Part shown: positions 54,661 to 64,000 of the stretch, one piece after another | How positions within the stretch are numbered: the stretch's first letter is position 1 | Layout: each line of letters starts with the position of its first letter | From: Ustulina deusta | Lineage: Eukaryota > Ascomycota > Sordariomycetes > Xylariales > Xylariaceae | Direction: 5' to 3' | NCBI GenBank assembly: GCA_023159155.1 | Contig: JAJNNX010000072.1 | Location: 124,001-188,000 of the forward strand | DNA length: 64,000 bases | Made by a program: the position numbers and the translations under genes | The notes under the pieces: generated by a model | Told to the model about the DNA's origin: nothing | Database searches by the model: none | Seen by the model: the letters and a program-made list of their open reading frames with translations, nothing else

Positions 54661-54745
54661 TAGTACTTGTTACTCTCAATGCTACACATGATATCTTCTT
54701 TGCTCGAACATCTCCGCTATTGGCCGCCGTACCTGTTTGCGATCG

Positions 54746-55805
54746 TCAAAGTGTGGTAGGGACTTGACCGACGAAGCTGGCATCCCGCCCAAGGGCCTTC
54801 AGGGCGGTGGTAGACTGCTCGTCTTTGAGCGCATTCGTTTCCGCATCCGAGGCTAGCACGAAATCATATCTGAGAACCTTTTTCACATCTGATATATTGT
54901 ATTTATCAGCAGTCTCGGAATCCATCTCGTGGATGTCGACGACCAGCGAGTGTTTGACGCCGAACACAGCGTCCGAGTCGCGGTACTTGGAATCCCGTAG
55001 ATAGAGCGCGCTGCGGAACGGCAATTAGTTGTGAATCTAGCCCGTATATGACATGGACCTACGTGATCAGCTTATCGAAGCCTTCCTTTTCAAACATGAA
55101 ATGCATATGAGCAGGGCGGTATGGGTGCCGCCCAGATATCTTGAAAAACGTTCCGACGGGGCCATCAGATAGAATTGGGTAGGGGACCGGGGTGATGGCC
55201 TTGAAGTAGAATTCGCCTTGCTCGTTGCTGCAAAACACCCCGCGTCCGTCTGGCCGTGTGCGGTCGGACTTCTCGATATCGTATTCACCGTGAGAGTCGG
55301 CTTCCCAGACATGGATCCGAACACCCGAAATCTGGTTCCCATGCGTATCCTTGACGGTAGCAAAAACGAAGAGTCGCTCACCATTTGTATCACTAGATAT
55401 GTCGTCTCCGTTCATCTTGTTCTCGGCCTCAAGACTGTGAAAAGGGCCAAGAATGCTTCCCTGGGTCGCTCCTGGCGGCTTCGGGTGATCGATCTCGTCG
55501 ACAAGTGTTGAGAGACCGAAGATGTCACTGACGGTGATTAACTCCTGCGAAGGTAAACTGTTAGCTCTACAAGGTTCGATGTAGGGTTCGACATTACGTA
55601 CCTTGCGATCTTTGGTGCATATTTGGCCGCAAGCCTCTAGCCATTCGAGGCCAGCGCGCCATTCCTCTGTAGAGAGCCTCGTTTCTCGCGCGAAGTCATG
55701 AATGTGAGTGATCAAGCGCTCAAAGATAAACTTCATTCGCACATCTCGACCCTCGGAGAAGCGATTGATGACATTCTCAGTAATGGTCCCGATGTTGATC
55801 TCCAT
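54746..55805 (-). CDS. Intradiol ring-cleavage dioxygenase (hydroxyquinol/catechol 1,2-dioxygenase type)
   Basis: Three exons (55,805-55,602, 55,544-55,063 and 55,010-54,746) give 316 residues. The enzyme opens catechol-type rings between the hydroxyls using Fe(III), yielding muconate or maleylacetate-type acids. The N-terminal dioxygenase domain (HIHDFARETRLSTEEWRAGL, about residues 32-51) is followed by the catalytic beta-sandwich. Iron ligands are visible: Y156 (SHGEYD), Y190 (VPYPILSDGPVG), H214 and H216 (YRPAHMHF). Spacing is near that of known catechol dioxygenases. Intron 1 (57 bp) is a multiple of three without a stop, so an unspliced reading is also open; GTACGT, AGCTAAC and CGCAG mark it clearly as an intron. 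The start at 55,805 (MEINIGTITENVINRF) fits the family; an upstream in-frame extension to 56,213 would run into the divergent gene. Hydroxyquinol is the likelier substrate, but catechol is possible. Confidence 0.88.
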
Positions 55806-56202
55806 CGTCGACGGGAGCTGAGTGTAATATGGTTCGCCACCGACAGATTTCTTCAGTTTTCTATTGATGCGAGGGAAATCAGGAGGTTTCCTGTGTAATT
55901 CTTGTAGTCCAAACTTGGTTGGAGGATTCGGCAGTTCATATGCACACCTCATTTTTAGCGTTAGGATCCAACCAATGATTACTGATGGCCATGATCTCAC
56001 TATCACCAGATGGGTTATGAGCCATGTGGTATTAGAGCACATCCCTTTGCAGCGCGCCACACTGTCGCATGAAGATGCAGTTCCGATGTAAGTCGAAAAT
56101 GCCGGTCTTATATTTTGGAAGCTTTGAAATACCCTTTCGTCATATCCCACACTGAGCAGACGAGCTTTGGTGTTTTCAACTAGTCTGAAGGCTACGCGCA
56201 TC
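55806..56202. promoter_or_regulatory. Divergent promoter region (dioxygenase / NRPS-like reductase)
   Basis: The 397 bp between the two start codons must hold both promoters, a layout typical of co-regulated cluster genes. No TATA box or named factor site is certain here. An open minus-strand frame crossing it is incidental. Confidence 0.55.
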
Positions 56203-59200
56203 ATGGGTAGCATTCCTTTCGGTCGGCGGACTGTACCATCTGCTATAGACGAGCTCGCTCATAATTTTCCAGGGAGATCTTGGGCGAGTTTTCCTTCCGA
56301 TAGTAATGAAATTCAACATGTGCCGTTTAGCACCTGCGCCAGAGCCGTAAATGCGGCCTCTTGGTGGCTCAAGAATACCCTTGGGACAAGCAAGAGCTTC
56401 CAAACAGTTGCATATATCGGTCCAAATGACATCCGATATCTCATTTTCTTTTGCGCGGCAGTGAAATGTGGTTACAAGGTGCTTTTCCCCGTCATTACAG
56501 CGAAAAAAAAAATTCACACAGTTGTTGACCTTCACTAGGTTTTGTTCACGTCTCCGCGAAACAGCCATGAGGGCCATGCACAACTTTTCGAAGCAACTAA
56601 TTGCACCACCCTCTTCTATGACTCCATGTCAAACCTCAGATCACTTGCCCGAATACCTTACTTGAAAGTCTTTCCAGCTCCCGACCTGCAGGATTTGCTG
56701 AGCTCCGAAGATGTACTTCCCTTTCCGTATCAGAAATCATTCGACGAAGTCAAGGATGATCCGTGTGTTATCTTGCACACCTCTGGGACAACCTCCCTTC
56801 CAAAACCGATCATCCTATCCCACGCACAATTAGCAGTATTCGACGCGCAGTGGAAGATTCCACCTTCGAGCGGTCGTGCAATCTTTCTCCGGGTTATTGC
56901 CTCATGTCCATCGTTTCTTGTCGCTCTACCTTTCTTTCATATGGCAGGATTCTCTATGAGCATATGGCTTCCACTGAACCCAGAGACAAGTGTGATTTTC
57001 CCTAGTCCCTACATACCACTGAGCCTATTCTCAATCGAGCAGGCCCTTGATAGCACAAGGATTGGTGGCGCCATTATACCCCCATCACTACTCCAAGATG
57101 CGGTAGAGTCTGGCCCAATGCTCGACAAATTAGCGCGGTTGCAGTATATCTTCTATGGCGGCGCACCACTATCACGTGAAGCAGGGCTTGCACTCTCATC
57201 CAGGACTCACCTCTGCAATCAAATAGGATCCACCGAATGTGTGGTGTTCACTACGTACCTGGCGGATCGAACCGATTGGGATTATTTCTGCTTCGGCTCG
57301 GAATGGTCTGGGTATGACTTCCGCCAAACAAGCTTACCAGATTTGTTCGAAATGGTCATAGTGAGAGAAGATAGCAAGAGAGATTTTCAAGCCGTCTTTC
57401 AAGGCAACGATCTCTCCGAGTTCTCGACCAAAGACCTGTATTCCAAGCATTCCACAAACCCTCATCATTGGAAATACCAAGGCCGTTTGGACGACGTCAT
57501 CATCCTATCTCACGGTGAAAAACTGAATCCCATTTCGAATGAGTCTCTGATAGCCTCGCACCCGCTTTTGAACTCAGTCATGTATGTCGGCACCGGAAAG
57601 CCTCAGCCGGCCGTCATTTTGGAATTGGCTGACAGACAGGCTTCACGGCTAGATAGGGAACAAGTGGTGGAAGCCGTCTGGCCACTGGTTGAGCAGGCCA
57701 ATGCATTATCTCCCAGCCACGGTCAACTGTACAAGTCACACCTCATCGTAGCGGATTTCTCAAAGAAGCTTCTTCGAACAACCAAGGGTTCTCTGAAGCG
57801 CATCCAAACCGAACAGCTCTTTGAGTCAGAGATTCGTGATATCTATGATGCGCCGGTCGTAGCACTCGATCTTTCCGCACCCGTTGACATCTCGCGACCC
57901 GACGAGCTTCAAGAATTCGTCCACATGGTCTATCAGAGAACTACAGGATTCGGGCCTCTAAAATTAGACGAGGACATTTTTCTGGCAGGTGCCGACTCTC
58001 TCAATATCCAAAGCGCTGTCTCAACGCTGGAGGCCTCCGTCTTTTCGCCTGATCTCCGCGTGGATACCAGCTGGATCAGTCAAAAAGCCGTCTATGCCAA
58101 TCCTACTGCACGCTCCATGAGCAAATTTCTTGAAACTCTCGGACGTCTACAGGGCTTGCTGACAGAACCACTGCTCGGAGCGGCGGGGCTTCTTCAAGAA
58201 ATCTACGAGCGATACCGCCAGCAACTATTACTTGACGGAGAGGACATGCTCGCTATAGAAACATCAGCGCCTGCCACCGTTCTTCTGACCGGGAGCACGG
58301 GCAATCTTGGCTCTTACGTGCTTGATGCCACTCTGAGCAGAGATGATGTTGATGAAGTGATTTGCTTGAACCGTAGCGAAGATGCTGCCGAGCGCCAGCT
58401 GAAACGGAACGCCGAGAAGGGACTATGCATCGAACTTGGCCCCAGGGTTAGATTCATGCATGCGGATCTATCTCGGCGCCAATTCGGACTGAATCAGCTG
58501 GATTACGACTACATCCTATCCAAGGTGACTGTCATCTTTCATAATCAGTGGCCGGTAAACTTCAACCTACCGCTGTCGGCCTTCGAGCCTCAACTCCAGG
58601 GCGTAGTGAACCTGATCAAGTTCGCTGTTCGGGCAGCCTGCAGGCCTAAATTCTTCTTCGTATCCTCGATCGCCGCAGTCAACAATTGGCGACGTCAGAT
58701 CCATCTCGAGCGCCCGGCTTACGACATCCCCGAGCGGCACTTTACGGATCTCTCGCTGGCTAGCAATGGATACGGGCAGAGCAAGGCCATCACGTCCGAT
58801 CTGCTGTACTACGCAAGTTCGCAATGCGGGCTGCGAGGCGCCATCGTGCGGCTCGGGCAGGTAGCCGGCCCGGTGAGGCGGAACGGCGGCGCCTGGAACA
58901 CCAACGAATGGCTCCCCAGCCTAGTGAGAACATCGCACACGCTGGGAGCGGTTCCGGGGACGATACCGCTGCTCGACAAGGTGGATTGGATACCTGTCGA
59001 TGACGCGGCTCGCATTCTTGTCGAGCTGGCGCTGGATACGCCGACGGGCAAGGCGGACCCGCGACGGCGGAACTTGGCGCTGTTCAATGTCGCGAACCCG
59101 AACATAGTGCCCTGGGCCACGCTAGTGCCGGCGCTGCAAGCGTGCACGGAGGATCCGCCCAAGATAGTGCCGTTCCCCGAGTGGTTGCATCTATTGGAGA

Positions 59201-59433
59201 GCTCGGCTCCGGCACAGTGGGACATGGTGGCGGCCACGCTGCCGGCATTGAAGCTGCTGGACTTTTTTCGGGGACTGGAAGAAGGCCGACGGAGCGGCGC
59301 TCGACAGACGCTCATGCAAACGGAAATGACGAGAAAATCCAGTCCGCGTCTAGCCATAGTGGGTGCTGTTGATGAGTTCATGATGGCAAATTGGTTGGAG
59401 CAAGGGGTCCTCCTTCAAGTAACATATAGATAA
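56203..59433 (+). CDS. NRPS-like carboxylate reductase (adenylation-thiolation-reductase)
   Basis: Two exons (56,203-56,478 and 56,539-59,433) give 1,056 residues. Splicing the 60-bp intron restores the family stretch GYKVLFTSPRNSHEGHAQLF. Domains in order: adenylation (about 1-480), a carrier domain (about 545-625) and a thioester reductase (about 670-1,050). In the adenylation domain I see HTSGTTSLPK (about 172-181), NQIGSTEC, YQGRLDDVIILSHGEKLNP and the catalytic-lysine region RTTKGSLKR. The carrier motif is DIFLAGADSLN, with S579 for phosphopantetheine. The reductase has an NADPH-binding TGSTGNLG (676-683) and catalytic Y837/K841 (YGQSK). There is no condensation domain, so it should activate one acid as AMP ester, load it and release it reductively as aldehyde or alcohol. 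Aryl acids are common substrates of such enzymes; the actual substrate is unknown. Confidence 0.9.
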
Positions 59434-59988
59434 GGTAGGTAGGCTGCTTTGCTGTCTCTAAAAAGACATGATTTGAAGATAAGTCACTGTAGTAGGGCTA
59501 AGGATATCCCCAAAATGGAAAACTTTCCGGCGAAGTCTCCCATTTTAATACGTTGTAAATCAGAGTGCTACGGTACTTTTACTGCAAGAACTTGTCCACG
59601 AAGGACTTCCAGTTCTGCGTTGGCGGGCTACCTTATGTACCTACGACGCTCTCCACACTACCTGGGCACCACCTGGCTATTGAAGAGCCCTGTAACCCTT
59701 ATAGGGCTCTTCAGAACACCGACCCGAATAGAGTTATGGGATTTTGGGGTTGACAACGATGTAAAAACATGCCTTTGAGATCAACGGATATTAGACATCA
59801 AGTTTTGCAAATGCAACCTCATATGTATGCAAAGCTTTCCAATAATCTCTGTTGCAAGTATTCCAAACATCCAATTGGTACCTGTGGACTGTTTTAGACA
59901 TACTACATATATACCTGGGGCCGAGGCGCATAGTAGTACTCATGTAGGCGTCTCTTTATACGGCGTATTGTTTATATAACTGTATTAT
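59434..59988. other. Convergent intergenic region
   Basis: This lies between the 3' ends of the NRPS-like gene and the dehydrogenase gene. Small open frames (59,449-59,778 and 59,565-59,753) show no family features. GTACCTAC-type words occur near 59,636-59,645. Nothing else seen. Confidence 0.5.
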
Positions 59989-60855
59989 CTATGGGATCAC
60001 AGATGGCAGCTCATCTAAATCAACTGGTAACGCAATGCTCTCGAACTCTCGATACGTTTCGCCGTAATGCTTCAGCTTAGCTTCCATGGCCTCGAAGGCC
60101 TCGCTGCCTAAGAGACACCGCAGCGGAGGGTTGCGCACATGCGCAAGTTGATGGATGGCGGCGGCGCCTTTGACAGGGTTCCCGCCTTGTTGTTCTCCCA
60201 TCGCACGCATGATTTCCTCGGCGGGCAAGTGGTCGTAGGCTGGCAAGATCTGGTCCGGGTGCCGAAAATGCATATTCTTATGCGCCCACTCGGTCCGGAA
60301 ACCGCCAGGCTCGACGCAGGTCAACTTGATATTCCACTCTGGGTTCATCTCCTTGGCGAGAGATTCAGTGAGACCCTCGACTGCCCACTTCGACGCGCAA
60401 TAGGCGCTCACGGCGGGCATGCCACACTGGCCGGCGATCGATGTGATTTGTTGGATGAGGCCACCTGGAGGATTGTTGACCTCGCGCATGATGCGAAGGG
60501 CGGCTCGGGTAACTCGAACGACACCCATAAAGTTGACGTCCAACACTGACTGTATGTCGTGGTCGGTGAGCTCCTCGAAAGCACCGCATAGACCAAACCC
60601 GGCATTGTTGACCACGACATCCACGCGGCCAAAGGCGGCGATGACTTGGTCGAACGCGGCCTGGACGCTCTCCGAGCAGCCGAGATCGACGGCTACGGCG
60701 AGGTAGTTGTGCACGTTGGCATTGGCGAATTGCAGGCGGGCAGGCTGCCGTGACGTTGCCACCACCTTGTCGCCAGCGTCAAGACATTTGCGAACAAGGG
60801 CATTGCCGAATCCAGAGGAGCATCCCGTGATGAGAAAGACCTTCGAGTGAGACAT
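59989..60855 (-). CDS. Short-chain dehydrogenase/reductase, classical type
   Basis: A single-exon gene for 288 residues. It is an NAD(P)-dependent oxidoreductase of the classical family: TGCSSGFG dinucleotide loop (10-17), NNAG (83-86), N108, and the catalytic set S139, Y152 and K156 (ITSIAG and YCASK). SRQPAR at 35-40 puts an Arg after the second beta strand, which leans towards NADP(H). The PGGFRTEW stretch and length match fungal oxidoreductases often found in metabolite clusters. It is convergent with the NRPS-like reductase and could reduce or oxidise that enzyme's aldehyde/alcohol product, which is inference. The start ATG at 60,855 is preceded by a TATA box. Confidence 0.9.
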   Translation of the reverse strand: MSHSKVFLITGCSSGFGNALVRKCLDAGDKVVATSRQPARLQFANANVHNYLAVAVDLGCSESVQAAFDQVIAAFGRVDVVVNNAGFGLCGAFEELTDHDIQSVLDVNFMGVVRVTRAALRIMREVNNPPGGLIQQITSIAGQCGMPAVSAYCASKWAVEGLTESLAKEMNPEWNIKLTCVEPGGFRTEWAHKNMHFRHPDQILPAYDHLPAEEIMRAMGEQQGGNPVKGAAAIHQLAHVRNPPLRCLLGSEAFEAMEAKLKHYGETYREFESIALPVDLDELPSVIP

Positions 60856-62120
60856 GGCAGAGGTGATCGAATGGTAGCGAGCGCCTCCAACTGCCGGGAT
60901 GGCCAGGGAACAGGCTGGTGAGCACTGTACCTATATAAAGGCGGCATCATGTTGGGCCTCCGATCGGCGATAGCGAGGCAGATACAATCGCTTATACGTA
61001 TAATACTTATGGCTCGACCCAGCCGTATCCGGGGATACGAGAATACCCCGCGAGCCACCACGAATAATTCGAATGGAGAGCAGCGCGCCCCCGGCCAGGG
61101 CCAAGGCCTGAAAAGCCGACGATCTTACAAGGATCGAGCATCTGCACATGCGGGTGTGAAGGGGGGCCGGCTCCTACAGTGACTAGACGCGCAGTTAAGA
61201 CGCGAAGTACGGTACCTACCGGTAGGCGGTCGGAAAGTAACCCACAGCTGCCACTTCTCTGCGTCTAATGATTCTAATTTTAGTGAATACCTACCTTAGT
61301 TCAAGATTTCCATACCTGTACGACGTTGTACGAAGACGATGTACGAAAACAGAATTTCCTAAGTATTTAGGCTGTAGAAATTCGGGATATAATTATAGGG
61401 AATGTAAGCTATCATCACATGATGTAGGTAGACCTTGGATACTTGTAAGGACCAAGCGACGCCAGTGGTGCGTGCAATGCAGTACACTGAATACCACCGG
61501 CAGTCGGTAAGTCCTTTACCGACGACCTACCCTCAGTACCTACACGTAAGTAAGTACCTAAGGCATTGTAGGTCGAGATAGGGTATCTGATGGTGGGGCA
61601 CGCTGCCTCAGTGATGCGACGTAGTGTATCACGGAGTTACCGTTCGTTGGCAAGCTGGATTCAGGAAGAGCGCTCCACTAAGATGACTGCATCGCAATCG
61701 AGGAAGGCTCAGTCGATTCATCCTCGATGCTCCTCAGGACTTGAGGTAGGGGCGACAGGCGAACAGATGATCGGCCCGACCCAGTCGCCCAGGAGGTGCA
61801 AGTAGGTGTCGCGAGTCCTTCGAGAGTCGGTGCCTGCGCGCGCAACTCTTTCCAATCCTGCGAGTCGGTGATGGCACCTGTTCCATAATCCCACCCAAGC
61901 GAAATGCCAATGCCAATGCCGTGTCCAATCCAGGATGGGCGGATGGATGTCTTGGCCTTGTGACAAGCTACCTGTCTGCCTGGGAGTGACTGTAGCCTCG
62001 GAACCTTATATGGACCTGGACAAACGACAAGGCAAACAGATAAGATGCATCGAGAACCATAGTCTTGCACATCCTCATCACGCATCACACCCTACGCACT
62101 ATCATTCTCCGGGACAAGCC
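60856..62120. other. Intergenic region between dehydrogenase and transporter genes
   Basis: About 1.26 kb shared by two divergent genes. Contains TACCTA/GTAGGTA-type words (61,211-61,230 and 61,530-61,565). Several short frames on both strands lack family features. Nothing else is supported. Confidence 0.5.
60932..60939 (-). promoter_or_regulatory. TATA box for the dehydrogenase gene
   Basis: CTTTATATAGG on the minus strand, about 80 bp upstream of the start codon at 60,855, in otherwise GC-balanced DNA. Confidence 0.55.
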
Positions 62121-62544
62121 ATGGCACTGTTCCACAGCCCAACCCGAGCCACCACTGGCCAGCCTCTCACGGCCCTCGTCTCTCTCGACGACGTGAGCGG
62201 TCCTCGTGTCGCTGATGCCACCGCTGCCAGCGACGATGGCGACAAAGACAAGTGCCACTACCCCTCGGAGACGAGCGACGTCGACACCGGTCTGAGCACT
62301 GCAGGTCCGCCTATTGCTACCGCTGGACCGGTCGATACCGAGGTGCCGGATGGCGGTTACGGATGGACTGTCGTAGCTGGCTGTGCGACGCTCACGTTTT
62401 GGTTCGGTGGCACTACCTATTCCTGGGGTGTCATGCAGACGGCCCTGATCAACCAGGGCCTCGCCAGCGCCTCGACCCTTTCCTTTGTTGGTATGTGAAG
62501 CGAGGAGCACAGCGCAACCCCCAGTAGATTCAAGCCCACGCCAT

Positions 62545-62598
<54 letters not shown>

Positions 62599-63743
62599 TA
62601 ACAAAACCGTCGACGCATAGGAAGCACTACGATAGCCGCCATAGCAGCATTTGCTCTGGTCAACGCCCGCCTTGTTCGGTTCCTGGGAGCGCGCACCACG
62701 GCCTTGCTGGGCGTCTTCTTCATGGGCATTGGTGAGACGACGGCTTCCTTCACTACTCGCTCTGTCGCCGGCTTGTTTGGTACCGAGAGTATCTTGATGG
62801 GAATCGGCGTTAGTCTGTGCTTCATGGTCTCCTCGGTCACGCCCGCGCAGTACTTCAAAAGGAAACGTGGTCTCGCCAACGGCATCGTCTACGCGGGCGG
62901 TGGGCTCGGCGGCACCGGCATCTCCTTCGTCATGGACGTCATCAACCAGAAGCTCGGTGTGGAGTGGACCTTCCGCATCATCGGTATCTCTATGCTGGCG
63001 ACTGGCTTGCCCATGGCCTTTCTGATCAAGGACCGTGGTGGACCGCCCCCTGCAACTGCCTGGGTGGAGTGGTGAGTTTCTCTGATGAGTTGGCTCTTGC
63101 CTTAGTCGCTAGAGATCAGGCCTGATATATCGTGATTAGGGTCCTCTTCAAGGACTTCCGCTTCGTCAGCCTCTTTCTATGTGGCCTTATCGCGACCTTC
63201 CCCCTCTTTGTCCCGGTCTTCTTCATCCCTCTCTATGCCGAGTCTTTCGGGATCCCGTCGCTTGCTAGCGCTGGCCTCATCGCTGCCTTCCAATTCTCCT
63301 CCTTCATTGGCCGCATAGGTGGTGGCGCGCTCGCTGACGGCATAGGCGCACTCAACACCTTGGTTTTGTCTCTGTTTCTCAACGCCGTCAGTATGCTCCT
63401 CATCTGGCCGTTCGCCACCTCGATCGGGCCGCTGGTCGTGTTCGTCATCCTCAACGGAGCGGCAAATGGGACCTTTTTTGCGACCATGCCCACCGTGGTC
63501 GCCAACATCTTCGGAAGTCAACGCGTCGGCGTGGTCATGGGCATGGTGGTTACGGCGTGGACGGGCGGGTATCTACTGGGTAGCCCCATTGCCGGGTATA
63601 TCCTGAACGCGACGGGTAGCTACCATGACGTGCACAGCTATTTGCCGACTATCTTCTACGCTGGCGGATTGAGTTTTGTGGCACTCATTTTTGGATTGAT
63701 GGCGCGGATTAAAATATCACGAAGTCTGACTCGCAAAGTCTAA
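62121..63743 (+). CDS. MFS transporter, monocarboxylate porter (MCT/SLC16-like) family
   Basis: Three exons (62,121-62,490, 62,621-63,071 and 63,140-63,743) encode 474 residues. A hydrophilic N-terminal tail of about 75 residues precedes DGGYGW (77-82), the diagnostic motif at the first helix of monocarboxylate transporters. About twelve helices follow. YAGGGLGGTGISF and FSSFIGRIGGGALADGIGAL are family-like loops. The joins give SFVGSTTIAAIAAF and PATAWVEWVLFKDFRF in frame. Intron 1 (130 bp) carries a (CA)25 tract directly followed by the yeast-consensus branch site TACTAAC (62,596-62,602). Intron 2 (68 bp) uses GTGAGT. In ascomycetes such proteins move short carboxylates, riboflavin or secondary products. 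Placement beside the carboxylate-reducing and ring-opening enzymes suggests uptake or export of their acid, but the substrate is not shown by sequence. Confidence 0.88.
62546..62595 (+). repeat. (CA)25 microsatellite inside an intron
   Basis: Fifty bases of pure CA repeat within intron 1 of the monocarboxylate transporter gene, ending one base before the branch-site heptamer. It accounts for much of the intron's unusual 130-bp length. Confidence 0.95.
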
Positions 63744-64000
63744 TGGATATATTCATGTTTCTCTGCATCTATCGGCGTTAATTTAGCTAGCTTTAGTCTG
63801 CTTAAGCCAAATAGTTGGAGGCTTCCATACCAACTCTTCATGACTTGTATGCAGAATTGGCTGCTGAATTCCGTTCCGACTCAGCATGGTATACGCTTTT
63901 TATCAGGTTACTCACCTGGTAGCATCGCGGGTAGTTACGTACTAAGTTTGTTCACTTGGGTAGATAGACAACTGCTGTATACTACATCTAGGTACTATTT
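63744..64000. other. Downstream intergenic sequence to window end
   Basis: No gene is visible; it holds the 3' untranslated region of the transporter gene and whatever follows. Confidence 0.5.

Noticed and set aside
55806..56213. 136-residue N-terminal extension of the dioxygenase
   Set aside because: It would cover the divergent promoter and overlap the NRPS-like start; the family begins near the Met at 55,805.
58809..59381. 190-codon minus-strand frame inside the NRPS-like gene
   Set aside because: Ser/Ala-rich antisense shadow of the well-supported reductase domain.
62085..62594. 169-codon minus-strand frame starting with alternating Cys-Val
   Set aside because: Produced by reading the CA microsatellite and the antisense of the transporter exon.

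Overview
The window is a piece of nuclear chromosome from a filamentous ascomycete (Pezizomycotina; a sordariomycete is my guess, not proven). Genes carry short introns (52-68 bp for most) with GT...CTAAC/CTGAC...AG signals. The families present are fungal: a SAT4/rhodopsin-type membrane protein, ACS and MCT-type major facilitator (MFS) transporters, a CYP504-like P450, an NRPS-like A-T-R enzyme and an intradiol dioxygenase. Transposons have been mutated by repeat-induced point mutation (RIP; C:G to T:A) into extremely AT-rich blocks.

Layout. 1-13,260: RIP-decayed AT-rich repeat DNA, broken by a short balanced island at 4,020-4,460. 13,380-14,450: remnant of an MFS transporter gene (minus strand) split by a fresh, 5'-truncated LINE tail with a 13-bp target duplication. 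16,495-24,568: gene island with a glutathione transferase pseudogene, an ACS-family transporter, a rhodopsin-like seven-helix protein and a P450. 25,207-50,699: a 25.5-kb nest of LTR retrotransposons. A Ty1/Copia element (E) received two copies of one Ty3/Gypsy family (A and B); B then received a second Gypsy (C) and a 174-bp unmutated insertion. 50,705-51,253: a sliver of balanced DNA. 51,256-54,660: a pogo-like DNA transposon with intact terminal inverted repeats, a RIP-mutated interior and a nested solo LTR of the C family. 54,746-63,743: second gene island with an intradiol dioxygenase, a divergently transcribed NRPS-like reductase, a short-chain dehydrogenase and a monocarboxylate-type transporter.

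How the genes may work together. An aryl or acyl acid-activating and reducing enzyme, a dehydrogenase, a ring-opening dioxygenase and a carboxylate transporter lie together. Upstream of the transposon nest is a P450 of the family that hydroxylates phenylacetate-type acids, plus an organic-anion transporter. Removing E and the pogo element brings the P450 to about 1.5 kb from the dioxygenase gene. I infer that one aromatic-acid catabolic or small-metabolite cluster was spread apart by transposon insertion. Intron boundaries were found by hand; all six spliced models close with lengths divisible by three.
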